Origin: Actinobacillus sp.
Lineage (GTDB): Bacteria; Pseudomonadota; Gammaproteobacteria; Enterobacterales; Pasteurellaceae
Assembly: GCA_020026075.1 (NCBI GenBank)
Contig: JAHHQZ010000003.1
Location: 16,164-80,163 of the forward strand
Direction: 5' to 3'
Length of the DNA: 64,000 bases
Below the pieces are notes generated by a model. It ran no database searches. It had not been told where the DNA came from and saw nothing but the letters and a program-made list of their open reading frames with translations. Positions 1 to 9,319 of this stretch are shown piece by piece (positions within the stretch are counted from its first letter, which is position 1; every line of letters begins with the position of its first letter). Position numbers and translations under genes: made by a program.

Positions 1-767
1 GAAACACGGCTACGATCTTTGTCAAATTTCAATACTTTAACATCGATTTCGTCACCAACGTTTACGATTTCGCTAGGGTGTTTAACACGTTTCCATGCCA
101 TATCTGTGATATGAAGTAAACCGTCAACGCCGCCTAAATCAACGAATGCACCGTATTCAGTAAGGTTTTTAACAACACCACGTACTTGTGCGCCTTCTTC
201 TAAAGCTTCAAGAATTTGTTCACGTTCTTGGCTGTTTTCAGATTCAATAACAGCACGACGAGAAACCACAACGTTGTTGCGTTTTTGATCAAGTTTGATC
301 ACTTTGAATTCTAATTCTTTACCTTCAAGGTGAGCAGTGTCACGAAGTGGGCGAGTATCAACTAAAGAACCTGGTAAGAATGCACGAACACCGTTTAACT
401 CAACTGTGAAGCCGCCTTTAACTTTACCGTTAATTAAACCAACCACTGTTGCTTGGTCTTCGTATGCTTTTTCAAGTTCAATCCAAGATTCGTGGCGAAC
501 GGCTTTTTCACGAGAAAGTTTAGTTTCACCGTTACCGTCTTCAAACGCTTCAAGAGCAACTTTAACTACGTCGCCTACGTTTACTTCTAATTCGCCTTGA
601 GCATTCTTGAATTCTTCTTCAGAAATGCGAGCTTCAGATTTTAAACCAGCGTCAACGTAAACATTGCCTTTTTCGATAGCAACAACAGTTGCTTCGATAA
701 TATCGCCAAGGTTAGGTTGTTGGGTTTGGAGGGATTCTTCAAAAAGTTGAGCAAAAGATTCAGTCAT
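1..767 (-). CDS. rpsA: 30S ribosomal protein S1, 3' part beyond window
   Basis: The first 255 codons of ribosomal protein S1 are present; the rest runs off the left edge. S1 binds mRNA on the 30S subunit and helps recruit structured messages. The start [13 protein letters not shown] and repeated S1 (OB-fold) domains are visible, with domain 1 at about residues 20-87, domain 2 at about 105-170 and a third beginning near 190. Phrases such as VNVGDVV, AFLPGS and [14 protein letters not shown] are typical of the family. It lies downstream of cmk on the same strand, as in E. coli. The 98-bp leader contains an AT-rich stem (831-839 with 844-852). Identification is secure. Confidence 0.97.
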   Translation of the reverse strand, partial: MTESFAQLFEESLQTQQPNLGDIIEATVVAIEKGNVYVDAGLKSEARISEEEFKNAQGELEVNVGDVVKVALEAFEDGNGETKLSREKAVRHESWIELEKAYEDQATVVGLINGKVKGGFTVELNGVRAFLPGSLVDTRPLRDTAHLEGKELEFKVIKLDQKRNNVVVSRRAVIESENSQEREQILEALEEGAQVRGVVKNLTEYGAFVDLGGVDGLLHITDMAWKRVKHPSEIVNVGDEIDVKVLKFDKDRSRV

Positions 768-865
768 AAATTTAACTTCTATAAAATAACTACCACTCTT
801 ATTCCGTCAAAAGTGGGGTTGATAATAATGGTTTATTTATCCTTAAATAAACGAACGAAAGCACC

Positions 866-1555
866 TTAAGCCTTTGGCATTTTTTCAGCAATAAACGCTA
901 ACGCATTTGCGATCACGTCATCAATGCCCATCGCTGTACTATCTAGCAACAGCGCATCATCTGCTGGCTTTAATGGTGCTACTGCACGATTTCTATCACG
1001 GAAATCCCGTTCTTGAATCTCGTGCAAAATCTGGGGGAAATTACCACTTATCCCTTTGTTTTGCAACTGTTTTAAACGTCTTTTTGCACGTTCTTCTGCA
1101 CTAGCGTCTAAAAAGAGCTTAATTTGAGCCTGTGGAAAAACAACAGTTCCCATATCACGACCGTCCGCAATCAAGCCATTTCCCTTCGCAAAATCACGTT
1201 GCAACTGCAATAACGCTTGGCGAACCGCAGGAAATGCCGCTACTTTGGAGGCAGCCTCCGCCACAGCTTGTGTGCGAATAGCTTGGCTTACATTTTGCCC
1301 ATCAAGCCACACTTGCACTTCGCCATTTTCAGGAATGAACTGTAAATCCAAACCGCTCGCCAACTGTGCTAAGGCGGATTCATCACCTAAATCCAATACC
1401 TTTTGCAAAGCAGCCAAAGCGCATACACGGTAAATCGCCCCGCTATCTAATAATTGAAAGCCCAACTTCTGTGCTAAGGCGTAGCACAATGTGCCTTTGC
1501 CAGCACCACTGGGACCGTCAACGGTGATAATTAAAGTGTCGGTTGATTGGTTCAT
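866..1555 (-). CDS. cmk: Cytidylate kinase
   Basis: Phosphorylates CMP and dCMP to the diphosphates with ATP in the cytoplasm. The P-loop GPSGAGKGT is at residues 14-22, followed by the LLDSGAIYR nucleotide-binding segment, the [11 protein letters not shown] motif and an RxxRD-type arginine-rich lid (ERDFRDRNR). At 229 aa it matches the usual length of about 225-230. I chose the ATG at 1553-1555 because GGAG lies at proper distance upstream; the open frame extends 15 codons further, but that adds a non-conserved head. It is followed by rpsA and begins 13 bp after the VirK-like gene, suggesting cotranscription. Confidence 0.95.
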   Translation of the reverse strand: MNQSTDTLIITVDGPSGAGKGTLCYALAQKLGFQLLDSGAIYRVCALAALQKVLDLGDESALAQLASGLDLQFIPENGEVQVWLDGQNVSQAIRTQAVAEAASKVAAFPAVRQALLQLQRDFAKGNGLIADGRDMGTVVFPQAQIKLFLDASAEERAKRRLKQLQNKGISGNFPQILHEIQERDFRDRNRAVAPLKPADDALLLDSTAMGIDDVIANALAFIAEKMPKA

Positions 1556-1568
1556 TGTTTTCTCCAAA

Positions 1569-2468
1569 TTAACGAATGGTTTCTGCCGTCCTTTGCGCAC
1601 TCGGCATTACGGCACGGATCTGCTCACGGCAATCATCTAACATCGCATAGCGTTTACGATACATTGCACGTTTTTTGCTCGCAATATCCTCTAAGGGTTT
1701 GCGGTTATCGGTCAATGGAATTTGCCAATAGCCTTGCTCATTTTTCTCGGCACCGTTTTCCTGCCAAAATTCATCATAGTTAAACAGCAAACGAGAGCTG
1801 TCGTTAAAACGGTATTTGCATTGATTTTTGTGTGCGATGCCACATAAGAGTAGGTCGGAATTTTCACAGAAAAAACGGAAAATTTGCGTCATCATAAACA
1901 TCGGTCGCACACCAAACAGACCTTTGGTGGTGGCTTTCATTAGCTGTGCGGCATCCTTTTCATTGCTACCTTGCAAGCTGGCGATAAGCAACTGATTCGG
2001 GGTCAGCAGCGTAAATGAGCTGTCGTAAATGCGGGTGCCGTCTTTGGTTTGCAAGCTCAATGCAAAAAAGCCTTCAAACGGATCGATTTGGTTAATGGTT
2101 AAATAAACGCAATAATTCTCCGCACACTCGGCGAGTAAAATGCGTTCTTCTTGCACCAGACGTTGGCAAAAATCCACACCCCATAAGCGTTCTGCTTGCA
2201 AAAAGTTCTGCTGAATGTGTGCCAGTCGAGCGCTGGCATTCCAGCGGTTATCACAAAATTTACGCAATAATGCATCGCAACGGTAAGGGTTTTGTTCAAA
2301 TAATGTTCGCCACATAGGATGTAATGTTAAAAAGGCTTCAAATTGTTTAATTTCTTGCCGAGCGAGCAATGAAAAACCATAAAAACGCAAGCAAGCTCGC
2401 AGGTTTTTTAATTTTCGTTTTTCATGAGGGTTAAAAGCTTTATAGCTGGGAAAGTGATAGGGTTGCAT
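1569..2468 (-). CDS. VirK/YbjX family protein (DUF535)
   Basis: A 299-aa protein of the VirK/YbjX (DUF535) family. Relatives have been linked to resistance to antimicrobial peptides and to virulence in enterobacteria, but no biochemical activity is firmly known. Family-like segments include the [17 protein letters not shown] stretch in the middle, LIASLQGS, and [15 protein letters not shown] towards the C-terminus. No signal peptide or membrane helix is evident, so it is probably cytoplasmic. It precedes cmk by 13 bp on the same strand. Positions 1851-1870 inside the gene match one arm of the dispersed palindrome found across this window. The family call is fairly safe; the function is not known. 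Confidence 0.75.
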   Translation of the reverse strand: MQPYHFPSYKAFNPHEKRKLKNLRACLRFYGFSLLARQEIKQFEAFLTLHPMWRTLFEQNPYRCDALLRKFCDNRWNASARLAHIQQNFLQAERLWGVDFCQRLVQEERILLAECAENYCVYLTINQIDPFEGFFALSLQTKDGTRIYDSSFTLLTPNQLLIASLQGSNEKDAAQLMKATTKGLFGVRPMFMMTQIFRFFCENSDLLLCGIAHKNQCKYRFNDSSRLLFNYDEFWQENGAEKNEQGYWQIPLTDNRKPLEDIASKKRAMYRKRYAMLDDCREQIRAVMPSAQRTAETIR

Positions 2469-2544
2469 TAAATTTTCTTAGCTTATCAATAATAAAGGGC
2501 GGATTATAAAGCAAAACTGCCTATTATGTTTAGGGTTTTTAGCT

Positions 2545-2586
2545 AGGTCGGAATTTTTGCCAAAATTTTGACAAAAATTCCGACCT
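2545..2586. repeat. Dispersed palindrome, copy 1
   Basis: A near-perfect inverted repeat with arms AGGTCGGAATTTTTG and CAAAAATTCCGACCT around an AAAATTTT centre. Unlike most copies, it lies between two divergent genes (the VirK-like gene and mtr), where a terminator would serve neither. This copy therefore argues that the family is not just transcription terminators. Confidence 0.9.
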
Positions 2587-2667
2587 GCGCTTTTCGTTAA
2601 AAAAAGATTGCACTTGCCTTTTTGTACTATTAAGCTAGTACGCATTTTTATTGACAGGGAAATGTTT

Positions 2668-3927
2668 ATGTCGAATCAAACATCATCAAATGCAAAAGTA
2701 CCGTCATTGCTGGGCGGTGCGATGATTATTGCAGGAACAGCCGTTGGGGCTGGAATGCTGGCGAACCCGACCTCTACGGCTGGGGTGTGGTTTATTGGCT
2801 CCATTGCCTTGTTGGTTTATACCTGGTTTTGTATGACGACCTCTGGGTTGATGATTTTGGAGGCGAATTTGAATTATCCACTCGGTGCGAGCTTTGACAC
2901 TATTGTGAAAGACGTGCTGGGGCGTGGCTGGAATGTGGTGACTGGCACATCAGTGGCCTTTGTGTTGTACATTTTGACTTACGCCTACATCACCTCTGGC
3001 GGCGGCATTACGCAGGGACTGTTGAATGATTATTTTCCAAGCCTTGCGCTGAGCCGTTCTAGCGGTTCTATCATTTTCTGCATGGCGTTGGCGGCCTTTG
3101 TGTGGCTGTCCACTCGTGCCGTTGACCGCCTAAGTACGGTGCTGATTGGCGGAATGATCATCGCTTTTGTGCTGTCCACCAGCGGTCTGTTGTCTTCGGT
3201 GAATGTGCCAACGTTGCTCAATTTGGGGACAAGCAAAAATACGCAGTATTTGCCGTATATTTTGGGGGCGCTGCCTGTGTGTTTGGTGTCTTTTGGCTTT
3301 CATGGCAATGTGCCAAGCTTGGTGAAATATTATGATCGTGATGCGAAAAAAGTGGTTAAAGCAATTTTTCTCGGTACAGGTTTAGCCTTGCTGATTTACA
3401 TTTTTTGGCAGTTAGCAATTCAGGGCAATTTGCCACGTGCGGATTTTGCGCCGATCATCGCTAAAAATGGCGATATTAGCGCCTTATTGTCGGCATTGTC
3501 TTCGGTAATTCAAACGGACTTTGTGGCAACGGTGTTGCAATTTTTTGCTTATCTTGCCATTGCCAGCTCTTTTTTAGGCGTAACGCTGGGGCTTTTTGAT
3601 TATTTGGCAGATTTGTGCCATTTCAAAGACGACTTCGCAGGCCGTACGAAAACGACTCTATTAACCTTTTTACCGCCGTTGTTGCTCAGTTTGAAATACC
3701 CTTATGGTTTCGTGATTGCCATCGGTTACGCAGGGCTTGTGGCGACCATTTGGACGGGCATCGTGCCGGTGCTGTTGGTGAAAAAATGCCGTGTTCGTTT
3801 TCCACAGCAAAGCTACCGTGTTTACGGCGGCAACTTTATGATTTATTTCATTTTACTGTTCGCTTTTTTAAATATTTTTGCCCAAGTGGCGAGCCAGTTT
3901 GGCTATTTGCCTGTGTTTAAGGGATAG
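2668..3927 (+). CDS. mtr: Tryptophan-specific permease (HAAAP family)
   Basis: An inner-membrane aromatic amino acid/H+ symporter of the HAAAP family with about 11 hydrophobic helices, 419 aa. The N-terminal PSLLGGAMIIAGTAVGAGM motif and the segments TWFCMTTSGLMILEANLNY, FGFHGNVPSLVKYY and SSFLGVTLGLFDYLADL follow E. coli Mtr much more closely than TyrP, so tryptophan is the likely substrate. The ATG at 2668 has AGGGA seven bases upstream; another ATG at 2662 is too close to that site, and the frame stays open to 2608. A methyltransferase gene follows after 26 bp and is probably cotranscribed. Confidence 0.88.
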   Translation: MSNQTSSNAKVPSLLGGAMIIAGTAVGAGMLANPTSTAGVWFIGSIALLVYTWFCMTTSGLMILEANLNYPLGASFDTIVKDVLGRGWNVVTGTSVAFVLYILTYAYITSGGGITQGLLNDYFPSLALSRSSGSIIFCMALAAFVWLSTRAVDRLSTVLIGGMIIAFVLSTSGLLSSVNVPTLLNLGTSKNTQYLPYILGALPVCLVSFGFHGNVPSLVKYYDRDAKKVVKAIFLGTGLALLIYIFWQLAIQGNLPRADFAPIIAKNGDISALLSALSSVIQTDFVATVLQFFAYLAIASSFLGVTLGLFDYLADLCHFKDDFAGRTKTTLLTFLPPLLLSLKYPYGFVIAIGYAGLVATIWTGIVPVLLVKKCRVRFPQQSYRVYGGNFMIYFILLFAFLNIFAQVASQFGYLPVFKG

Positions 3928-3953
3928 GATAGAAAAGAAAAGGAAATAAAAAA

Positions 3954-4703
3954 ATGACACAATCCGTTTACGATGACGACACGTTTTTTTCTCTGTACCA
4001 AAAATTGCGCACCAACCCACGCAGTGTGAATGAACTCATTGAAAAGCCCACACTGTACGGCTTATTGCCTGATTTACAAGGGAAAAAAGTGCTAGATCTC
4101 GCCTGTGGGGCTGGGTCGCATTTGGCGCATTATTGGCAACTAGGGGCAAGTGCTGTGGCGGGTGTGGATTTGTCGCAAAATATGCTCCATTCAGCGGAGC
4201 AAACGTTAAAGGCATTAGGGGCGAATTTCGCCCTTTATCACAGTGATATTTGCCATTTACCGCCCATTGCCAGCACCCCTTTTGACGTGGTGACTAGCTC
4301 ATTTGCTTTTCATTACATTGCGGATTTTGACGCGCTGTTGACAGAAATTAAGCAAATATTACGGCCTAGCGGCGAACTGATTTTTTCGCAAGAACACCCC
4401 ATTGTTACCGCTCACCTGCAAGGTGCACGTTGGCAAAAAGACGACAACGGCAAGCCATTGGCGTATCGCTTGAACCACTACGGCAAAGAAGGCATTCGTG
4501 CAAGAAATTGGTTTCAAAAGCCTTTCACTACCTATCACCGCACAATGGCGAGTATTCTCAACCATTTAATTCAACAAGGGTTTGAAATTTTAGCCGTTGC
4601 CGAGCCTTGCATAAATTCGCACCCTGATCTGGTGCAAGAATTTGCCGACCTCACCCATCGCCCTGTACTGTTGTTTGTGAAAGCACGTTTGCGTGCGAAA
4701 TAA
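3954..4703 (+). CDS. Class I SAM-dependent methyltransferase
   Basis: A 249-aa soluble protein with a Rossmann-type methyltransferase fold. The SAM-binding motif I VLDLACGAGSHL is near residues 46-57, the acidic loop GVDLS follows, and the motif DVVTSSFAFHYIADFDALL is typical of the UbiE/COQ5-like Methyltransf_11 group. The substrate cannot be told from the sequence. A strong AAGGA ribosome-binding site precedes the ATG. It follows mtr by 26 bp, and its last 53 bp overlap the 3' end of the convergent biotin-ligase-N-domain gene. Confidence 0.82.
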   Translation: MTQSVYDDDTFFSLYQKLRTNPRSVNELIEKPTLYGLLPDLQGKKVLDLACGAGSHLAHYWQLGASAVAGVDLSQNMLHSAEQTLKALGANFALYHSDICHLPPIASTPFDVVTSSFAFHYIADFDALLTEIKQILRPSGELIFSQEHPIVTAHLQGARWQKDDNGKPLAYRLNHYGKEGIRARNWFQKPFTTYHRTMASILNHLIQQGFEILAVAEPCINSHPDLVQEFADLTHRPVLLFVKARLRAK

Positions 4704-5457
4704 TAGGCGCTATCCGCCGCCACATAAATTCACCGTAATTTGCCTTTTGTAAATTGCGGTGAATATTTTGCGTATTTTCCGTGTTTGTGCCGAAAACTTG
4801 CTGATAATTGTCGCTATCGTACTCGAAATGCACGCCTGATAAGAAAAACATTCCCCTGCCCCAACGCCCTGAAATAACCGCTGGTAGCCCATTGGGATAC
4901 AAAAAATGCACATTTATTCCAGCGTAGGGTTCCACGAAAGTGCAACCGCCGTGATACAGCACCGAATGCTTTTCACCGCAACGGCTTTGTACTTCAATCA
5001 TTCGTTGCGTATGGCTCGTGCCATCATAAGGCTTACCATCCACGAGATCATCTAATGCCCCTTTGGCACAACCTCCAAAGAATTTCAAATAGCGTTCGCC
5101 TGTAATTTTTGCACTTTCCCCTGTGAAATCAATATGATCGCAAGAAAAATACGCCCCTGCACAAATGCCGATATAGACGCCACCAGCGTCAACAAACTGT
5201 GCAATTTTCTCACAACCCGCCTTGCCCAAGGCGTTTAAATAAGGCAAATCCGCACCGCCGCCGATGATCAATGCGTGGCAGCCTGTCAATTCACCTTGCA
5301 AAATTTGCTGTGCAGAAATGGGAAAAATTTGATAAATATTCCGGCCTTGGCTAAATCGCTGTAACGTTGGTGCAGCCTTATGCAATAAGGATCGCAAACC
5401 CATTTCGCCCACGCCTTCGTCTGCATAAACGGCGATGAAATATTTCGTTGCGTGCAT
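4651..5457 (-). CDS. BPL_N (biotin-protein ligase N-terminal domain) protein
   Basis: A 268-aa class I glutamine-amidotransferase-like protein of the BPL_N family, named for the N-terminal part of eukaryotic biotin ligase. The flavodoxin-like GATase core is seen in HALIIGGGADLPYL, then a nucleophile elbow GVYIGICAGAYFSCDHI and a late histidine in FLSGVHFEYDS. There is no biotin-ligase catalytic domain. It is divergent from bioY with only 67 bp between their starts, which suggests a tie to biotin uptake or use, though this is inference. Positions 5322-5348 match one arm of the dispersed palindrome and encode part of GRNIYQIFP. The gene overlaps the methyltransferase 3' end by 53 bp. Confidence 0.78.
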   Translation of the reverse strand: MHATKYFIAVYADEGVGEMGLRSLLHKAAPTLQRFSQGRNIYQIFPISAQQILQGELTGCHALIIGGGADLPYLNALGKAGCEKIAQFVDAGGVYIGICAGAYFSCDHIDFTGESAKITGERYLKFFGGCAKGALDDLVDGKPYDGTSHTQRMIEVQSRCGEKHSVLYHGGCTFVEPYAGINVHFLYPNGLPAVISGRWGRGMFFLSGVHFEYDSDNYQQVFGTNTENTQNIHRNLQKANYGEFMWRRIAPIISHANVLSQTTVQGDG

Positions 5458-5524
5458 ATTTCTTTTGTCCTTAATTTTGTTTATAGTCCGTTTCCTTATT
5501 TTAACTTAATTGAGAATTATTCTT

Positions 5525-6100
5525 ATGGTATTAATTCAACAAACAAAATCTCTTTTTATCGACAACAGCCTAAAAGCGACCGCCATTAAAGCGTTAGTCG
5601 GATCCTTATTCATCGCCTTATTGGCACAAGTATCCATTCCATTGCAACCTGTGCCGATCACTGGGCAAACGCTGGGAGTTACCATTGTGGGCTTAGCCTT
5701 AGGCAAACGTGCTGGCGTTGCGAGCGTGGCACTTTATTTATTAGAAGGTGCCCTAGAGTTACCTGTGTTTGCCAATGGCGCCAGTGGTGTAGCCGTATTT
5801 TTTGGGGCGACAGGGGGCTATTTATACGGTTTCTTAGCTACTGCCTACATTTTGGGCTATTTCTCTGATAAAGGCGTGTTAAACCAGCCATTAGCCGCCT
5901 TTGCTGTGGCTGTTGTGGCATCTGCCGTAACCTTTGCTTTCGGCTTAGCACAATTATCCTTTTTCGTTCCAACAGACAAAGTTCTCGCCTACGGCTTTAC
6001 ACCGTTTATCGCAGGTGGTTTGCTCAAAGCTTTTATTGCAAGCTTAACCGTTTCTGGTGCTTATAAATTAAACAAAAAATTTGACGAGAAAATGCAATAG
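5525..6100 (+). CDS. bioY: Biotin transporter BioY (S component)
   Basis: BioY is the substrate-capture membrane subunit of the ECF-type biotin transporter. The 191-aa protein has about six hydrophobic helices and the family hallmarks ALLAQVSIPLQPVPITGQTLGV near residues 30-50 and a LEGALELPVFA-type motif. No bioM/bioN energising genes are next to it; BioY can act with a shared ECF module or alone. The ATG at 5525 is preferred over a TTG 15 bp upstream. The inverted repeat AGAAT-T-ATTCT at 5514-5524 lies directly over the ribosome-binding region and could be a regulator site; a Fur-like reading is possible but weak. Confidence 0.9.
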   Translation: MVLIQQTKSLFIDNSLKATAIKALVGSLFIALLAQVSIPLQPVPITGQTLGVTIVGLALGKRAGVASVALYLLEGALELPVFANGASGVAVFFGATGGYLYGFLATAYILGYFSDKGVLNQPLAAFAVAVVASAVTFAFGLAQLSFFVPTDKVLAYGFTPFIAGGLLKAFIASLTVSGAYKLNKKFDEKMQ

Positions 6101-6126
6101 TTCTCTCCCCTTTTTCCTGCATACAT

Positions 6127-6166
6127 TAAAGGGAATGGCTTGGCGACAGGCATTCCCTTTTTATTT
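6127..6166 (+). terminator. Rho-independent terminator after bioY
   Basis: The stem AAAGGGAATG pairs with CATTCCCTTT across a 13-nt loop and is followed by a T-rich tract. It sits 27 bp after the bioY stop codon and ends that transcript before the ABC exporter gene. Confidence 0.88.
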
Positions 6167-6254
6167 TTCCATTATTCTCATCGGTTCTCGTCTATTTTCT
6201 CATTTCCCCTGTGCTATACTCGCTCGGCTTTATGAATAGACTTGGAGAATAATT

Positions 6255-8108
6255 TTGGCACTATTTAATCGTTTTTTTACTTGGTTTGAAAACCGTATCG
6301 ACCCTTTCCCTAACGACAATCCTGTGAATGATAAACCACAACTGTTGCAGTTTATTATGCAAAGCATTGTGGGAATGAAGAAATGGATTTTGCTGTTGGC
6401 GGTGTTGACAATGGGTACAGGCATTATCGAGGCGTTGCTGTTTCAGTTTATGGGAATGCTGATTAACTGGCTTGGGGCGTTTCCCCCTGCAACCCTTTGG
6501 CAAGAAAAAGGTCTGTGGCTGATGGTGATGCTGGCGGTACTTGTGGGGAGTGTGCTGTTGTCTTTTCTAACCTCTATGGTGCGTTTGCAAGTGTTGCAAG
6601 GTAATTTTCCAATGCGCTTACGCTGGAATTTTCACCGCTGGATGCTCGGACAAAGTTTGAGTTTTTATCAAGATGAATTTGCTGGACGTGTGTCGGCAAA
6701 AGTAATGCAAACCGCCCTTGCGGTGCGTGATAGTGTGATGAGTATCGCCAATATGGTGGTTTTCATTACGGTGTATTTTATTACTTCTGGGGTGATTTTG
6801 ATTTCCTTAGACGGCTGGCTGGTTGCGCCGTTTATTTTGTGGGTCGTTTTATTTTTGGGAATTTTGTCGCAAATTATTCCACGCTTATCCAAAACTGCCC
6901 AAGCGCAAGCCAACGCACGAGCTTTGATGACAGGGCGAGTGACGGACGCTTATTCCAATATCACGACGGTGAAATTATTTTCTCACGCCCAGCGTGAGGC
7001 GCAGTATGCCAAGCAGTCAATGCGTGAATTTATGCAAACGGTATACGCTCAAATGCGCCTTGCCACGTCCCTTTATTCCCTGACTTACGCCAATAACGTG
7101 TTACTCATCATCAATTCGGCAATTTTAAGTATTGCCTTGTGGGGGCAACATTTAATCGCTGTGGGGGCTATCGCCACGGCAGTGGGAATGACGTTGCGAG
7201 TCAGCAGTTTATCGCAACGCATTATGTGGGAATCCGCTCGTTTGTTTGAGGACATCGGCACGGTCAATGACGGTATGCGCACGCTCACCAAACCGCATAC
7301 TATTGTGGATAAACCGAATGCCCCAGCCCTTGTGGTTCAGCACGGCGATATTCGTTTTGACAACGTTAGCTTTTCCTATGGTAACAAACCCTTGTTGCAA
7401 GATTTCAATTTGCACATTAAATCAGGCGAGCGAGTGGGTCTGATTGGGCGTTCTGGCGCAGGAAAATCCACTATTGTGAATTTACTTTTGCGTTTTTATG
7501 AACCGCAACAAGGGGAAATTCTCATTGATGCGCAAAATATCGCCGATGTTAGCCAAGAAAGTTTACGTGAGGATATTGGGCTGGTCACGCAAGATTGCTC
7601 ATTATTGCACCGCAGTGTGCGTGATAACATCGCTTACGGTCGCCCAAATGCCAGCGATGAGGCGATTTGGCAGGCGGCGGAACGAGCCAAAGCCACAGAA
7701 TTTATTCCGCAACTAAGTGATGCGAAACATCGTCAAGGCTTGGACGCTCACGTGGGCGAGCGTGGCGTGAAACTATCAGGCGGACAGCGCCAACGCATTG
7801 CCATTGCTCGAGTAATGCTCAAAGATGCGCCGATTTTGGTGTTAGACGAGGCGACCAGTGCATTGGATTCCGAAGTGGAAATCGCCATTCAAGAAAGTTT
7901 AGACAAAATGATGAACGGTAAAACGGTTATCGCCATTGCGCACCGTTTGTCTACCATCGCTGCAATGGATCGCTTAATCGTGCTAGATGAAGGGCGAATT
8001 ATTGAGCAAGGCACGCACCAAGAATTGCTGGAAAAAGGCGGTTTATACGCTAAACTTTGGGCGCACCAAAGTGGCGGTTTTTTGTTTGAACCACAAGATA
8101 ATGCATAG
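6255..8108 (+). CDS. ABC exporter half-transporter (permease-ATPase fusion)
   Basis: A 617-aa inner-membrane exporter subunit, expected to work as a dimer. Residues of about 35-320 form a six-helix ABC transmembrane domain; the rest is the nucleotide-binding domain. Visible are Walker A GRSGAGKST, Q-loop VTQD, signature LSGGQRQRIAIARVML, Walker B ILVLDEATSALD and the H-loop AHRLST. It belongs to the MsbA/MdlB-like multidrug or lipid exporter group; the substrate is unknown. The start is TTG at 6255, supported by GGAGA seven bases upstream. A TATACT -10-like hexamer at 6215-6220 may be its promoter. Confidence 0.88.
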   Translation: MALFNRFFTWFENRIDPFPNDNPVNDKPQLLQFIMQSIVGMKKWILLLAVLTMGTGIIEALLFQFMGMLINWLGAFPPATLWQEKGLWLMVMLAVLVGSVLLSFLTSMVRLQVLQGNFPMRLRWNFHRWMLGQSLSFYQDEFAGRVSAKVMQTALAVRDSVMSIANMVVFITVYFITSGVILISLDGWLVAPFILWVVLFLGILSQIIPRLSKTAQAQANARALMTGRVTDAYSNITTVKLFSHAQREAQYAKQSMREFMQTVYAQMRLATSLYSLTYANNVLLIINSAILSIALWGQHLIAVGAIATAVGMTLRVSSLSQRIMWESARLFEDIGTVNDGMRTLTKPHTIVDKPNAPALVVQHGDIRFDNVSFSYGNKPLLQDFNLHIKSGERVGLIGRSGAGKSTIVNLLLRFYEPQQGEILIDAQNIADVSQESLREDIGLVTQDCSLLHRSVRDNIAYGRPNASDEAIWQAAERAKATEFIPQLSDAKHRQGLDAHVGERGVKLSGGQRQRIAIARVMLKDAPILVLDEATSALDSEVEIAIQESLDKMMNGKTVIAIAHRLSTIAAMDRLIVLDEGRIIEQGTHQELLEKGGLYAKLWAHQSGGFLFEPQDNA

Positions 8109-8127
8109 AAAAACCACAAAAAAAGCT

Positions 8128-8170
8128 ACGCCGAAATTTTTGATAAAATTTTGTCAAAAATTCCAGCGTG
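8128..8170. repeat. Dispersed palindrome, copy 2
   Basis: Imperfect inverted repeat with arms ACGCCGAAATTTTTG and CAAAAATTCCAGCGTG between the convergent ABC exporter and ftsB genes. Its position fits a bidirectional terminator. Confidence 0.85.
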
Positions 8171-8188
8171 GCGATTTTATGCTTATCT

Positions 8189-8455
8189 TTATTGGGTGTG
8201 AAAAAACACTTCATCAGATTTTTTGAAACCGTATTCTTCCCTTGCAATTTCTTCCACAGCGTCACTGCCCTCTTTGAAATCCGCAATTTGTGCTTTTAAT
8301 TGTGCATTGCGTTCCGCTTTTTCTGACACCTTTTGACGCAAGGCTTGTACCTCTTTTAAGCTATCACGGTAATCTTCATAACCGTTGTAGCCGAACCATA
8401 ATTGGTACTGAAAATAAACCACTAAACCCAATAAAATTGCCGTTAAAATCCGCAT
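8189..8455 (-). CDS. ftsB: Cell division protein FtsB
   Basis: Small bitopic membrane protein of 88 aa, part of the FtsQLB divisome complex that activates septal peptidoglycan synthesis. A single membrane helix covers about residues 3-20, followed by a periplasmic coiled coil (SLKEVQALRQKVSEKAERN onwards) and the conserved AREEYGFKKSDEVFF end. The length fits the family. It stands alone here; ispD, which often follows ftsB, is not adjacent because the next gene downstream is the convergent ABC exporter. Confidence 0.93.
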   Translation of the reverse strand: MRILTAILLGLVVYFQYQLWFGYNGYEDYRDSLKEVQALRQKVSEKAERNAQLKAQIADFKEGSDAVEEIAREEYGFKKSDEVFFHTQ

Positions 8456-8513
8456 ATTTACCTCAAACTAATCACTTAGCGGCATAGTCTAGCACCCTTT
8501 TTTATGAACGTAA

Positions 8514-8539
8514 AAAAACGAGCCATTTAGCTCGTTTTT
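8514..8539. terminator. Terminator after fklB
   Basis: Perfect stem AAAAACGAGC with GCTCGTTTTT and loop CATTTA. It lies 25 bp past the fklB stop on the minus strand and has T-tracts on both strands. Confidence 0.9.
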
Positions 8540-8563
8540 CTTAGGTTACTTGATATTGTTTGA

Positions 8564-9193
8564 TTAAAGAATATCCAACAATTCTACTTCAAAATCTAAT
8601 GGAGTGTTTGGTGGAATCGCCGCACCTGCACCACGTTCGCCGTAGGCTAATTCAGATGGGATCACTAAACGCCATTTTGAACCCACAGGCATCATTGTTA
8701 AGGCTTCAACCCAACCTGGAATTACGCCTGTAACTGGAAATTCTGCTGGTTGACCACGTTGTACAGAGCTGTCAAATACGGTGCCGTCTGGTAATTTACC
8801 TGTGTAGTGAACACGTACTTTGTCGTCTTTGCTAGGTACTTTGCCTGTACCTTCGGTTAATACTTCGTATTGTAAACCGCTGTCGGTGGTTTTAACGCCG
8901 TCTTTTTTGGCATTTTCTTTTAAGAATTTTTCACCTTCTTTTTTCATTGCTTCCATTTGAGCTTTCAAAATTTCAGATGCTTCTTTTTGCATTTCTTGTA
9001 ATGCTTTTTGTACGTCCATTAATTCGATCGCTGGCACGTTACCATTTAACACATCGAAAATACCTTTTCCTACTGCAGCAGCGTCAACGTTCATTTTGCT
9101 TTCAAGTAATTGTTGACCAATTTGTAAACCGATGCCGTAGCTACCTTTTGCTGAAACGGTGTCGAGTGAAACATTTTCAAAAATGTTTGACAT
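8564..9193 (-). CDS. fklB: FKBP-type peptidyl-prolyl isomerase, FklB-like
   Basis: A 209-aa prolyl isomerase made of an N-terminal helical dimerisation domain (about residues 1-95) and a C-terminal FKBP domain (about 100-209). The FKBP core shows [28 protein letters not shown] and [17 protein letters not shown]. There is no signal peptide, so it is cytoplasmic FklB (FKBP22) rather than periplasmic FkpA. A GAGGAA ribosome-binding site supports the start. It appears monocistronic, with a strong terminator downstream. Confidence 0.9.
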   Translation of the reverse strand: MSNIFENVSLDTVSAKGSYGIGLQIGQQLLESKMNVDAAAVGKGIFDVLNGNVPAIELMDVQKALQEMQKEASEILKAQMEAMKKEGEKFLKENAKKDGVKTTDSGLQYEVLTEGTGKVPSKDDKVRVHYTGKLPDGTVFDSSVQRGQPAEFPVTGVIPGWVEALTMMPVGSKWRLVIPSELAYGERGAGAAIPPNTPLDFEVELLDIL

Positions 9194-9319
9194 AATAAAT
9201 TCCTCTTTTTGTATGAAAAATTCCCCCCACTAGATAAGGCGACTTGCGACCTTTTCAAGGGGGGGATCAAAAGTTTTACGTTTTAATGAATAATTTTTAA
9301 CACACTATTGTGGAATGTG

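Noticed and set aside
866..1600. Longer N-terminus for cytidylate kinase
   Set aside because: The extra 15 codons lack a ribosome-binding site and family similarity; the ATG at 1555 has both.
3615..3920. 101-codon open frame inside mtr
   Set aside because: It is an out-of-frame shadow of the permease gene.
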